From Mycolicibacterium austroafricanum (lineage in GTDB: Bacteria > Actinomycetota > Actinomycetes > Mycobacteriales > Mycobacteriaceae), in the NCBI RefSeq assembly GCF_000612725.1, contig NZ_HG964458.1, positions 124,001-188,000 on the forward strand: a DNA stretch of 64,000 nucleotides, read 5' to 3'. Below the pieces are notes generated by a model. That model made no database searches and was not told the origin of the DNA. It saw nothing but the letters and a program-made list of their open reading frames with translations. This document shows, one piece after another, positions 7,858 to 15,724 of the stretch. Every line of letters starts with the position of its first letter. The stretch's first letter is position 1. Made by a program: the position numbers and the translations under genes.

Positions 7858-9111
7858 GTGACCGACAAGCGGCCGCCTTTCCCCGGGCCGGTGCCGCCTC
7901 CTCCCCAGCGCGGGACCCCGCGCCGTCGGGAGCCGTCGCAGATCATCCGGCGCGACCCGAACTACCGCCCCGCGTGGCCGCCCAATCCCCCGACCCCGGT
8001 GCACCGGCCCGCGCCGCCACCCGCCAGACCACCGTCACCGCCCCCACCCCCGCCGCCGCCACGGCAACCGCCACCGCCACCGCGGCACGGTCGGGTGGCG
8101 GCGCCTTCCCCACCGCCGCGTCCACCGTCACCCACGCGGAAGAAGCCCCGGCGGGTGCGCCGACTCTTCCGCGTCGCGTTGGTGATCGTGATGCTGCTCG
8201 CGGCCGGCACCGTCGCGGCCGGTGTGTGGATCGATTCGGCACTGACCCGCATCTCCGCACTGACCGACTATTCCGACCGGCCCGCACAGGGTGAGGGCAC
8301 CACGTGGCTGCTCGTCGGCTCCGACGGGCGCGAAGGGCTGACACCCGAACAGCAGGCCGAACTCGCCACCGGCGGTGACCTCGGCGCCAGCCGCACCGAC
8401 ACCATCCTCGTGGTCCACCTGCCCGGGCTGGGCTCTGCGACGCCGGCCACCATGGTGTCCATCCCCCGCGACTCCTACGTGTCGATCCCCGAGTACGGCA
8501 GCGACAAGATCAATGCGGCATTCTCCGTCGGCGGCCCCCGCCTGCTGGCCCGAACGGTCGAGCTGGCGACCGGTCTGCGTATCGACCACTACGCCGAAAT
8601 CGGATTCGGCGGATTCGCCGAACTCGTCGACGCGGTCGGCGGCGTGACGATGTGTCCGGAGGCACCGATCAGCGACCCGCTGGCCGGTATCGACCTGCCC
8701 GCCGGATGCCAGCGCCTCGACGGGCGGACGGCACTGGGCTACGTCCGCTCCCGCGCGACCGCGCGGGCCGACCTGGACCGGATGGCCAACCAGCGACAGT
8801 TCATGTCGGCTCTGGTTGACCGTGCGGCCAGCCCCACGGTGCTGCTCAACCCGCTGAAGTGGTATCCGATGGCCCGCGCGGCGGCCGACACCGTCACCGT
8901 CAACGACGGCGACCACATCTGGGACCTGGCGCGCCTGGCGTGGGCGCTGCGCGGCGACATCGTCAACGTCACCGTCCCGATCGGCGAGTTCACCGAGAAC
9001 GGGTCGGGCTCCATCGTGGTGTGGGACAGCGAGGCCGCCCAACGTCTGTTCGGCGCGCTGGCGTCGGACACACCGGTGCCACAGGACGTCCTCGACGCGG
9101 CCAACCCCTGA
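7858..9111 (+). CDS. LytR-CpsA-Psr (LCP) family cell-wall glycopolymer ligase
   Basis: A 417-residue type II membrane protein. Residues 1-100 are a cytoplasmic Pro/Arg-rich tail with long proline runs, residues about 102-122 are the membrane anchor, and the rest is an extracytoplasmic LCP domain. Conserved elements are visible: the LVGSDGR start of the domain, the Ser-Arg-Thr-Asp-Thr block, the SIPRDSYV strand, and the C-terminal YVRSR arginines that bind the polyprenyl pyrophosphate head. LCP enzymes attach arabinogalactan to peptidoglycan in mycobacteria; which paralog this is cannot be settled here. GTG start. Confidence 0.9.
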   Translation: MTDKRPPFPGPVPPPPQRGTPRRREPSQIIRRDPNYRPAWPPNPPTPVHRPAPPPARPPSPPPPPPPPRQPPPPPRHGRVAAPSPPPRPPSPTRKKPRRVRRLFRVALVIVMLLAAGTVAAGVWIDSALTRISALTDYSDRPAQGEGTTWLLVGSDGREGLTPEQQAELATGGDLGASRTDTILVVHLPGLGSATPATMVSIPRDSYVSIPEYGSDKINAAFSVGGPRLLARTVELATGLRIDHYAEIGFGGFAELVDAVGGVTMCPEAPISDPLAGIDLPAGCQRLDGRTALGYVRSRATARADLDRMANQRQFMSALVDRAASPTVLLNPLKWYPMARAAADTVTVNDGDHIWDLARLAWALRGDIVNVTVPIGEFTENGSGSIVVWDSEAAQRLFGALASDTPVPQDVLDAANP

Positions 9112-9141
9112 TCGCAGCAAACATTGTTCAGCGCATCACAC

Positions 9142-9198
9142 TGGCTGACCTAACTTAGGCAAAGCTGGCCAACCCTTGCCGAAGTAAGGTTCACCTTG
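9142..9198. promoter_or_regulatory. Two IdeR-like sites upstream of bfrB
   Basis: Two degenerate iron-box-like segments lie in the 124 bases before bfrB: one around TGACCTAACTTAGGCAAAG (about 9145-9163) and one around TAAGGTTCACCTT (9185-9197). In M. tuberculosis bfrB has tandem IdeR sites through which iron-loaded IdeR activates ferritin expression. The matches are weaker than the box before the DUF2470 gene. Confidence 0.6.
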
Positions 9199-9235
9199 GA
9201 TGAATATGCAACCTGACCTGGTCTATCTTGGAGAA

Positions 9236-9790
9236 ATGACTTCTCCCGGCGCTCTCGATGCGGTCGACACCAAGTTCCACAGCCTTCTCAACGAACAGGT
9301 GCGCAGCGAACTCGGCGCGTCGCAGCAGTATCTCGCCATCGCGGTGCACTTCGACAGCTCCGACCTGCCCCAGCTGGCCAAGTTCTTCTATCGCCAGTCG
9401 GTCGAGGAACGCAACCACGCCATGATGCTGGTGCAGTACCTGATCGACCGTGGCGTGCCGGCCGAGATCCCGGCGGTCGACCCGGTCCGCAACACCTTCG
9501 AGACCCCGCGCGAGGCCATCGCCCTTGCGCTCGACCTGGAGCGTGCGGTCACCGAGCAGATCAGCCGGCTGGCCGGCACGGCCCGTGACGAGGGTGACTA
9601 CCTCGGCGAGCAGTTCATGCAGTGGTTCCTCAAGGAGCAGGTCGAAGAGGTCGCCTTGATGACGACGCTGGTGCGTATCGCCGATCGGGCGGGCGCCGAC
9701 CTGTTCCAGCTCGAGGACTACGTGGCACGCGAGATCACCCCGGGCGCGGCGGATCCGTCGGCGCCCAGGGCCGCGGGCGGCGCGCTCTAG
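9236..9790 (+). CDS. bfrB: Ferritin BfrB
   Basis: Iron-storage ferritin of the cytoplasm, 184 residues. The four-helix ferritin core carries the ferroxidase ligands, including Glu and Tyr of the first helix, ERNHAMMLVQ in the second, and the QFMQWFLKEQVEEV helix near residue 125; the match to M. tuberculosis BfrB is high throughout, including the Gly-rich C-terminal tail. The ATG at 9236 is chosen because the homologous region begins there; an upstream in-frame ATG at 9200 would overlap the IdeR-like region. Iron-dependent activation by IdeR is expected from the upstream sites. Confidence 0.96.
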   Translation: MTSPGALDAVDTKFHSLLNEQVRSELGASQQYLAIAVHFDSSDLPQLAKFFYRQSVEERNHAMMLVQYLIDRGVPAEIPAVDPVRNTFETPREAIALALDLERAVTEQISRLAGTARDEGDYLGEQFMQWFLKEQVEEVALMTTLVRIADRAGADLFQLEDYVAREITPGAADPSAPRAAGGAL

Positions 9791-9803
9791 CGGCCATCTG
9801 GTC

Positions 9804-10625
9804 TTAGTCGCGCCCCGCGCCCGTCAGACCGTCCTGCAGCCAGCCCTTGGTGCGGCCTGGGTGGTTCGTGGCGATCCACGCCACGCCCAGGTCACGGCAG
9901 TACTCGACATCCTCGTAGTGGTCGACGGTCCAGCAGTACAGCGCGCGACCCTGCGCGGCGGCCCGGTCCACCAGTTCGGGGTGCTCGCGCAGGGTTGCGA
10001 TCGACGGCCCCACTGCGGTGGCACCTACCGTGGTGGCCGCGCTGCCCCCGAGGTAGCGCGATGTCTCGCCGAGCAGCACGGTCGGAAGCAGCGGGGCCGC
10101 GCGCCGGATACGCCACACCGCGGCGGCGGAGAAGGACATCACCACCGCGCGCGACAGATCGGCCGAAGCCGGCGAGGCGATGCCGTACCGATGCAAAAGG
10201 GCGAGCACCTTGCTCTCCACCAATGCGCCGTAGCGCACCGGATGCTTGGTCTCGATGAACATCTTGACCGGCCGGTTCCAGTCCAGGACCAGCCTGACGA
10301 GGTCGTCCAGGGTCAGCAGGCCGGTGTCGCCGTGGCTTCCGTCGGCCCGCCAGCTCGGATGCCACGACCCGAAGTCGAAGTCCCGCAGCTGGGCCAGCGT
10401 CATCTCGCTCACCAGGCCGCTGCCCGTAGACGTGCGGTCCAGCCGGCGGTCGTGCACACACACCAGATGACCGTCGCGGGTCAGTCGGACATCGCACTCC
10501 ACGGCGTCGGCGCCCTCGCCGAGGGCGAGTTCGTAGGCGGCCAGGGTGTGCTCCGGACGGTCAGCCGAGGCACCTCGGTGGGCCACCACGAAGGGGTGGC
10601 CGCCGAACGTCTCGCCGGAGCTCAT
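9804..10625 (-). CDS. glpQ1: Glycerophosphodiester phosphodiesterase
   Basis: Hydrolyses glycerophosphodiesters to glycerol 3-phosphate and an alcohol. The 273-residue protein starts at the ATG followed by Ser-Ser-Gly-Glu; the next upstream ATG would add 25 residues overlapping the DUF4328 gene. GDPD signatures are present: VVAHRGASADRPEHT near residue 15 (catalytic His-Arg), the metal-binding VECDVRLTRDGHLVCVHD block with the second catalytic His, and an IETKH strand. No signal peptide. Its position between bfrB and the DUF4328 gene matches Rv3842c. Confidence 0.94.
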   Translation of the reverse strand: MSSGETFGGHPFVVAHRGASADRPEHTLAAYELALGEGADAVECDVRLTRDGHLVCVHDRRLDRTSTGSGLVSEMTLAQLRDFDFGSWHPSWRADGSHGDTGLLTLDDLVRLVLDWNRPVKMFIETKHPVRYGALVESKVLALLHRYGIASPASADLSRAVVMSFSAAAVWRIRRAAPLLPTVLLGETSRYLGGSAATTVGATAVGPSIATLREHPELVDRAAAQGRALYCWTVDHYEDVEYCRDLGVAWIATNHPGRTKGWLQDGLTGAGRD

Positions 10626-10629
10626 ACCG

Positions 10630-11649
10630 CTATGCTGCCGGGTTCTCCCCGTTGCTCTCAACTGCACGCGCGGGTTCGGCGTCATCCGATTCGCCGGCAT
10701 CGACCCGTACCGTCACCCACCGCCGGGACGGCCGCTGCACCGGCTGACGCTCGAAACCGAGGAATACCCGCAGCGCCGACAGCAGCGCCGCGGCCGCGAA
10801 CAGGTACGCAACGATCGTGGTCACCGTGTTGTCGGCGATGCCCTGCGCGTCCGCGGTGAAGCTGGTCGCGAATGCGAACGTCGACACCGTCGTGCTGGCG
10901 ACCCAGAACAGCCACCACACCACGATCGGCCGGTGCAGCCAGCGCTGCCGCCCTTCGGCGTCGGCGAGCTCCATCACGTACACCGGCGCCCAGAACAAGT
11001 TGACGAACGGGGTCAGACACCCCAGCCGCAGCACCCATGCCGACCGCGGATCCCGGTGACCCTGGTGGGCGAAGGCGGCGGACCGGCGTGCGATCAGCCA
11101 GTTGGTCAGTACCACGAGGCTAGCGACGGTGAGGAACACCGCGACGACGCTCACGGCGACACCGCCCCAGGTGGCCGCCCCGGCGATCCACGGGTTCAGC
11201 AGCACCGAGCGGTTGACGATCAACAACACGTAGCGCACCACGTGGACGAACGCCGCGGCGCCCAGCACCGCCATCGTGGCCACCAGCGTCATCTGCACCG
11301 CGTTGACCGACGGGCCCTTGCGCTGCGCGGCGTCTTCGACCGGGACGTCGAAACGTTCGACCAGGCCCCACCGCGGAATGCTCAGATAGCGCGGGGTCGG
11401 GCCGAGGTCCCGGCGGCGGCGCGGCGGGCGCGGCGGCGCACCGGGACGCACGGCGACCCAGCGGTATCCGGACGGCAGACGTGCCCCCTGGCGCCGCGCG
11501 TCCTGCGGGGAAGCCTGCCGCGGGTCCCACCCGTGGCCGGCAGCGTGGCCCGACGGCGCGAGCAGCGTGCCGCGACAGCGCGGGCACCACACCCGCTGAC
11601 GGTCGCGCACGTTCCACCGCGTCCCGCACTGGGAACACACTTGGATCAT
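10630..11649 (-). CDS. DUF4328 membrane protein with N-terminal zinc ribbon (Rv3843c-like)
   Basis: A 339-residue protein. The N-terminus has two Cys pairs (Cys-Ser-Gln-Cys near residue 5 and Cys-Pro-Arg-Cys near 22) forming a zinc ribbon, followed by a Pro/Arg-rich linker to about residue 95, and then a DUF4328 domain of about six membrane segments with WAPVYVMELADAEGR in a loop. Function unknown. It is 4 bases upstream of glpQ1 on the same strand, so both probably share a transcript. Confidence 0.85.
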   Translation of the reverse strand: MIQVCSQCGTRWNVRDRQRVWCPRCRGTLLAPSGHAAGHGWDPRQASPQDARRQGARLPSGYRWVAVRPGAPPRPPRRRRDLGPTPRYLSIPRWGLVERFDVPVEDAAQRKGPSVNAVQMTLVATMAVLGAAAFVHVVRYVLLIVNRSVLLNPWIAGAATWGGVAVSVVAVFLTVASLVVLTNWLIARRSAAFAHQGHRDPRSAWVLRLGCLTPFVNLFWAPVYVMELADAEGRQRWLHRPIVVWWLFWVASTTVSTFAFATSFTADAQGIADNTVTTIVAYLFAAAALLSALRVFLGFERQPVQRPSRRWVTVRVDAGESDDAEPARAVESNGENPAA

Positions 11650-11677
11650 CGGACCAGCCTCACCAGGACAGCGTAGG

Positions 11678-12019
11678 TCAGATCGCGCCCGAGTCCCCGC
11701 CGTCGGTCACCACTGGGCGCCCGGCGCCGGCCCAGGCCAACATGCCCCCGGCGACATTGATCGGGTCGTAGCCGTTGCGTGCCAGATATTGCGCAACCCG
11801 CTGGGAGCGGCCGCCTGCATGACAGACCACGAAGAGTTGGGCCTCGGTGTCGATCTCGGCAAGACGCGCGGGCACGTCACCCATCGGGATGTGCTGGGCG
11901 CCCGGTGCGTGGCCGCGCTGCCACTCGTCGTCCTCGCGCACGTCCAGCAGGACCACGGTTTCGTCGAAGTCGACCGGAACGTCGCCGATCGAGGCCTGCG
12001 GCACGTCGGTGTCATCCAT
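11678..12019 (-). CDS. Rhodanese-like domain protein
   Basis: A 113-residue single-domain rhodanese. It contains LLDVREDDEW, the loop after strand 1, GHAPGAQHIPMG, and the active-site loop CHAGGRSQRV with the catalytic Cys near residue 80 and an Arg-Ser continuation typical of thiosulfate/persulfide transferases. Starts at the ATG before Asp-Asp-Thr-Asp; the longer frame upstream is not rhodanese-like. Likely a cytosolic sulfurtransferase or persulfide carrier; natural donor and acceptor unknown. Confidence 0.9.
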   Translation of the reverse strand: MDDTDVPQASIGDVPVDFDETVVLLDVREDDEWQRGHAPGAQHIPMGDVPARLAEIDTEAQLFVVCHAGGRSQRVAQYLARNGYDPINVAGGMLAWAGAGRPVVTDGGDSGAI

Positions 12020-12090
12020 GTCCCCATGCTGACACGCCCCTGCCCGGCCGGCCGGGATCGGGGTGCAGCAATATCGCCGACCGGGGGCGG

Positions 12091-12190
12091 CTATCCACAG
12101 TTTCCACAGGTTCATGCACAGGATCCGGAGGGGCTCCGAGCGGCCATGACCTAGCCAGTCCGCGCCGTCGGGCGGTCTTCCTGTGGATAA
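12091..12190. other. Cluster of DnaA-box-like sequences
   Basis: Within 100 bases lie CTATCCACA (12091-12099), TTTCCACA (12101-12108) and, inverted, TGTGGATAA (12182-12190), whose complement is the classical DnaA box TTATCCACA. The region is intergenic (12020-12409). It is not the replication origin, because dnaA, dnaN and rpmH are absent, but it could titrate DnaA or place a gene under DnaA control. Confidence 0.5.
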
Positions 12191-12409
12191 CCTCGCCGGC
12201 GTTCCGGTGACGATCAACAGGCCCGCATCGCTGCGAGCGAAATGCCTCGCACTGCTAAGTAATTCGGCGTTGGAGGGACGTCGTCCGGACTCGATTTCCG
12301 GCAGCGCACACCAAGCGCTATGATCGCCGTCACACGAGTGTAGTTGTGACTGATGTCACTGGAACCGTGAGCTGGGGGAGGTAAGCAGCGTGCAGGTGAG
12401 GAGCATCTG

Positions 12410-12565
12410 ATGGCGTCTTCGATGGGCTCTGGGTCGGCCTTTCCGCCGTCTGAGTGGCAGACCTCTGCGCGCGTGTACACCCGCAGTCAGCTGATGGCCT
12501 GTCTGCGCGCGGGGCTCATCGCACTCGTCCTTCTCGGCGTCCTCGCGCTGATCATCCTGTACTGA
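12410..12565 (+). CDS. Small single-pass membrane protein (51 aa)
   Basis: A 51-residue protein beginning at ATG 12410 with a GAGGAG ribosome site 7 bases upstream. The N-terminal 27 residues are polar; the last 20 residues are a continuous hydrophobic helix (Ala-Gly-Leu-Ile-Ala-Leu-Val-Leu-Leu and so on) ending in Leu-Tyr at the stop, so the C-terminus is in or just across the membrane. A tiny 6-codon frame (GTG at 12389, preceded by GGGGGAGG) ends in TGATG over the start codon and may couple translation. Convergent with sodX. No family recognised. Confidence 0.6.
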   Translation: MASSMGSGSAFPPSEWQTSARVYTRSQLMACLRAGLIALVLLGVLALIILY

Positions 12566-12576
12566 CCCGGCACGGC

Positions 12577-12918
12577 TCAGCCCTTCCGGACCGTCCAAAC
12601 CACCCGGTAGGAACGCGTCGCGGGCACCCAGCCGAACACCCGCGAGTCGGTCACTCCCGGCGCATCGGCGTTGTCGGACAACGCCTCGAACATCACGGCC
12701 TCTCCGCCACGCACCCCACCCACCCGCTTCACGAGATACCGCGACGCACGTGTCGGATCGGGAAACACCCTGAGCTGCCCTCGTTTTGGCGTGCCACCGC
12801 GCAGCGCCAGCAGGCCGTCACCGGGCTCCAGCGTCGGACGCATCGAGTCCTCGACGACCACGAAACGCCGTAACGGCCACCGGAACCGCGGCGCCCGTGG
12901 CCCATGGTTTCCGCGCAT
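12577..12918 (-). CDS. sodX: Nickel-type superoxide dismutase maturation protease (S26 family)
   Basis: Removes the N-terminal propeptide of Ni-SOD so that the new N-terminal His can bind nickel. The 113-residue S26 signal-peptidase-like protein shows the catalytic serine in VVEDSMRPTLEPGD and the general-base lysine in YLVKRV, followed by the SDNADAPGVTDSR segment typical of SodX. There is no membrane anchor. The ATG at 12918 is only 4 bases from the insertion site of the IS element; a GTG inside the first 20 codons is a possible alternative start and would leave room for a promoter. Divergent from sodN, now separated from it by the IS. Confidence 0.88.
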   Translation of the reverse strand: MRGNHGPRAPRFRWPLRRFVVVEDSMRPTLEPGDGLLALRGGTPKRGQLRVFPDPTRASRYLVKRVGGVRGGEAVMFEALSDNADAPGVTDSRVFGWVPATRSYRVVWTVRKG

Positions 12919-12921
12919 CGC

Positions 12922-12926
12922 CTAAG
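12922..12926. repeat. Target-site duplication, left copy (CTAAG)
   Basis: CTAAG immediately precedes the left end of the IS1380-family element and is repeated at 14585-14589 directly after its right end, as expected from a 5-bp staggered insertion. Confidence 0.75.
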
Positions 12927-14584
12927 CCTCGATCCACCGATGAATCAGCTGGTCATCGGGTGTCGTAACGAGGAAAGTGCCCTCTGAGCTGTGATGATGA
13001 GTGTTCTCTACGCACTTATCGACACAACTCCGAAAGGCACTTCCGGTGCAAGTGTCCCATAAGTTCGCCGCGTCGTCGGCGGTCTTCGATGATGACCATC
13101 TCGTGTCGTGCGCAGGACTGGTCCCGGTGATGACGTTGGCCGCCCAGACGGGGTTGGCACAGCTGTTGGCCGCCAAGGTGCGCATTACCGAGCCGCGGAT
13201 CAAGTCCGGATCGGCCAACCCGGCACCGAAGCTGACGACCGTGGTCGCGGGGATGTGCGCCGGCGCGGACTGCATTGATGACCTCGACCTCGTGCGTAGC
13301 GGTGGGATGAAGACACTGTTCGACGGTGTGTACGCTCCCTCGACCATCGGGACACTGTTGCGGGAGTTCACCTTCGGACACGCCCGCCAACTCGAATCGG
13401 TTCTACGAGAGCATCTGGCCGGGCTGTGTGAGCGCGTCCAACTGCTGCCGGGCAGCGATGAGCGGGCGTTTGTCGATATCGACTCGCTGCTGCGCCCGGT
13501 CTACGGCCGCGCCAAGCAAGGCGCCTCTTACGGGCACACCAAGATCGCCGGCAAGCAGATCCTGCGCAAGGGTCTGTCCCCGTTGGTCACCACCATCAGC
13601 ACCGAGACAGCAGCTCCGGTGATCACCGGAGCCCGGCTACGGGCGGGCAAGACCAACTCCGGCAAAGGCGCCGCCCGGATGATCGCCCAAGCGGTCGCCA
13701 CCGCCCGCGCCAGCGGTGTCACCGGGCAGATCCTGGTGCGTGGTGACTCGGCCTACGGCAACAGCGCCGTGGTGGCCGCCTGCCGTCGCGCCGGAGCCCG
13801 GTTCTCGCTGGTGCTGACCAAGACCGCCGCCGTCGCTGCAGCCATCGAGTCCATTTCCGAGAGCGCCTGGGTTCCGGTCAAATATCCCGGCGCGGTCCGC
13901 GACCCCGACACCGGCGCCTGGATCTCCGATGCCGAAGTCGCCGAAACCACATACACCGCTTTCAGTTCCACCAAGACCCCGGTCACTGCACGGTTGATCG
14001 TGCGCCGGGTCAAAGACGCCCGGTTCCTCGATGCGCTGTTTCCGGTGTGGCGGTACCACCCGTTCTTCACCGACTCCGACGAACCCGTCGACGCCTCTGA
14101 CATCACCCATCGCCGCCACGCCATCATCGAAACCGTGTTCGCCGACCTGATCGACGGACCTTTGGCGCACATGCCCTCGGGGCGGTTCGGCGCGAACTCG
14201 GCCTGGATCCTGTGTGCTGCGATCGCCTATAACCTGCTGCGCGCCGTCGGGGTGCTCGCCGGAGGTGTCCATGCGGTCGCGCGAGGAGCCACACTGCGCC
14301 GCAAGTTCGTCAACATCCCGGCCCGACTGGCTCGGCCGCAACGCCGAGCAATCCTGCACCTACCCACCCACTGGCCGTGGGCCCAGCAGTGGCTCACATT
14401 GTGGCGCAACACCATCGGTCACAGCCCGCCAACTGCTGCGACCCACTGACCACCGGCCCACAGGCCTCGACAAGAACATCACAGGAAAAGCTGGGCAGAC
14501 CAGCAGCTACAGGCTGCCCACGATCTGGGCGCACGACAAGAACCAGCCACAAGAACCTCAACAGGGTCGATCCACGGATCGAGG
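12927..14584 (+). mobile_element. IS1380-family insertion sequence, complete (1658 bp)
   Basis: Ends are defined by a 9-bp terminal inverted repeat, CCTCGATCC at 12927-12935 and GGATCGAGG at 14576-14584, which continues imperfectly inward, and by the flanking CTAAG duplication. One intact transposase gene fills most of the element, with 119 bases before it and 135 after. The intact repeats, duplication and reading frame suggest a fairly recent insertion. It separates sodX from sodN. Confidence 0.85.
13046..14449 (+). CDS. IS1380-family transposase
   Basis: A 467-residue DDE transposase of the IS1380/IS4-like superfamily. The N-terminus reads VQVSHKFAASSAVFDDDHLV, typical of actinobacterial IS1380 transposases; the DDE core includes FVDIDSLLRPVYG, LVRGDSAYGN (second Asp) and the HRRHAIIETVFADL segment with the catalytic Glu. 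The GTG at 13046 has a GAAAGG site 7-12 bases upstream; a GTG at 13001 is the alternative. The frame is intact, so the element may be active. Confidence 0.92.
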   Translation: MQVSHKFAASSAVFDDDHLVSCAGLVPVMTLAAQTGLAQLLAAKVRITEPRIKSGSANPAPKLTTVVAGMCAGADCIDDLDLVRSGGMKTLFDGVYAPSTIGTLLREFTFGHARQLESVLREHLAGLCERVQLLPGSDERAFVDIDSLLRPVYGRAKQGASYGHTKIAGKQILRKGLSPLVTTISTETAAPVITGARLRAGKTNSGKGAARMIAQAVATARASGVTGQILVRGDSAYGNSAVVAACRRAGARFSLVLTKTAAVAAAIESISESAWVPVKYPGAVRDPDTGAWISDAEVAETTYTAFSSTKTPVTARLIVRRVKDARFLDALFPVWRYHPFFTDSDEPVDASDITHRRHAIIETVFADLIDGPLAHMPSGRFGANSAWILCAAIAYNLLRAVGVLAGGVHAVARGATLRRKFVNIPARLARPQRRAILHLPTHWPWAQQWLTLWRNTIGHSPPTAATH

Positions 14585-14589
14585 CTAAG
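14585..14589. repeat. Target-site duplication, right copy (CTAAG)
   Basis: Second copy of the 5-base duplication flanking the IS1380-family element; the native sequence resumes here 14 bases before the sodN start codon. Confidence 0.75.
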
Positions 14590-14603
14590 GGTAAGTTAGG
14601 GCC

Positions 14604-15026
14604 ATGCTGCATCGACTGTTCGCCAACGCAACTCCCGCCCACGCCCACTGCGATCTGTACTGCGGCGTCTACGACCCCGCGCAGGCCAAGATCGAGGCAC
14701 TGTCCTGCCTCAAGACGATTCAGAAGTACCACGACTCCGACGACGAGCATTTCAAGACCCGCGCCATCATCATCAAGGAGCGCCAGGCCGAAGAGGTCAA
14801 GCATCACCTGATGGTGCTGTGGGCCGACTTCTTCACCAAGGACCACTTCGAGCAGTTCCCGAACCTGCACCAGTTGTTCTGGGACGGCGTGCACGGCGCG
14901 GGCGACGTGAAGAAGTCGCTGGACCCGGCCGTGGCCGAGAAGCTGCTCAAGACGATCGACGAGATCTCCGACATCTTCTGGCAGACCGACAAGGGCAAGC
15001 AGATGGGCGTCTACCCGCCTGCCTGA
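14604..15026 (+). CDS. sodN: Nickel superoxide dismutase
   Basis: Disproportionates superoxide to oxygen and hydrogen peroxide. The 140-residue precursor has a 14-residue propeptide ending Ala-His-Ala, cut by SodX to expose His1 of the nickel hook, here HCDLYCGVYDPAQ. His1, Cys2 and Cys6, the nickel ligands, are present, but position 5 is Tyr instead of the usual Pro. The four-helix bundle follows and the C-terminus ends Tyr-Pro-Pro-Ala. It occupies the place of sodA (Rv3846) in M. tuberculosis, just before the Rv3847-like gene. Only 14 native bases remain between the IS duplication and the start codon, so its promoter must lie in the IS or have been lost. Confidence 0.95.
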   Translation: MLHRLFANATPAHAHCDLYCGVYDPAQAKIEALSCLKTIQKYHDSDDEHFKTRAIIIKERQAEEVKHHLMVLWADFFTKDHFEQFPNLHQLFWDGVHGAGDVKKSLDPAVAEKLLKTIDEISDIFWQTDKGKQMGVYPPA

Positions 15027-15050
15027 CGGCCGCCTCACCTACCAACGTCG

Positions 15051-15083
15051 CCCGGCTCGGTCACTGACCGAGCCGGGCTTTTT
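15051..15083 (+). terminator. Rho-independent-type terminator after sodN
   Basis: A GC-rich perfect hairpin, CCCGGCTCGGTCA paired with TGACCGAGCCGGG, is followed by five T residues, 25 bases after the sodN stop. It insulates sodN from the downstream Rv3847-like gene. Confidence 0.9.
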
Positions 15084-15190
15084 CGTGACCTGGCAGTCGT
15101 GTCCACTTGCGTGCCAACGGCTGTCTGCCGCATTCTGGGCGGATCGACCCAGGGGCGTGTCGGGCATTGGTCTGGATGCCAGGAGGCGAA

Positions 15191-15724
15191 ATGGATTTCG
15201 GGTCCGGGCGGGCGATCGAGATCGCCCCTTTTCACTCACGCGGATCTCTCAAGGGGTTCGTCGTCTCCGGCCGCTGGCCAGATTCCACCAAGGAGTGGGC
15301 GCAACTGCTCATGGTGGCGGTCCGCGTCGCGTCGATGCCCGGGCTGCTCTCCACCACAACCATTTTCGGTGCCCGCGAAGAGCTCCCCGACGAGCCCGAG
15401 CCGGGCACCGTCGGCCTGGTGCTCGCCGAAGGCACGGTGGTCGGTGATGCCGCCGTGCCGCCGGGGCATTTCGCCGACCGCCAACCTCCCGCCTTGATGA
15501 TGCTGCACCCGCCGTCCGAGACCACGCCGTCACTCCCCGAATGCGCCGGCGCAGCCTCCGGATGCGTCCTGCTGCCCGGGCTGCCCCACCTCGGGCTTGA
15601 GCATCGGGCCGCGTGGGTCGAGGCGGAGTCGGACGGCACCGTGACGTCGATGGTCAGCCGTGTGGGGGTCGATCCGATCAGCCATCCCGACACCGCGATT
15701 CTCGCGATGCTGCTGGCCGCGTAG
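15191..15724 (+). CDS. Conserved mycobacterial hypothetical protein (Rv3847-like)
   Basis: A 177-residue soluble protein without recognised domain. The ATG at 15191 is preceded by a perfect AGGAGG four bases upstream, which fixes the start; the open frame continues 84 bases upstream without another ribosome site. The sequence begins Met-Asp-Phe-Gly-Ser-Gly-Arg and has a mixed alpha/beta pattern with VLAEGTVVGDAAVPPGHFAD in the middle. Length and position next to the SOD gene agree with Rv3847. Function unknown. Confidence 0.8.
   Translation: MDFGSGRAIEIAPFHSRGSLKGFVVSGRWPDSTKEWAQLLMVAVRVASMPGLLSTTTIFGAREELPDEPEPGTVGLVLAEGTVVGDAAVPPGHFADRQPPALMMLHPPSETTPSLPECAGAASGCVLLPGLPHLGLEHRAAWVEAESDGTVTSMVSRVGVDPISHPDTAILAMLLAA

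Noticed and set aside
12020..12409. A replication origin at the DnaA-box-like cluster
   Set aside because: No dnaA, dnaN or rpmH nearby and no AT-rich unwinding element; the chromosomal order places oriC further away.
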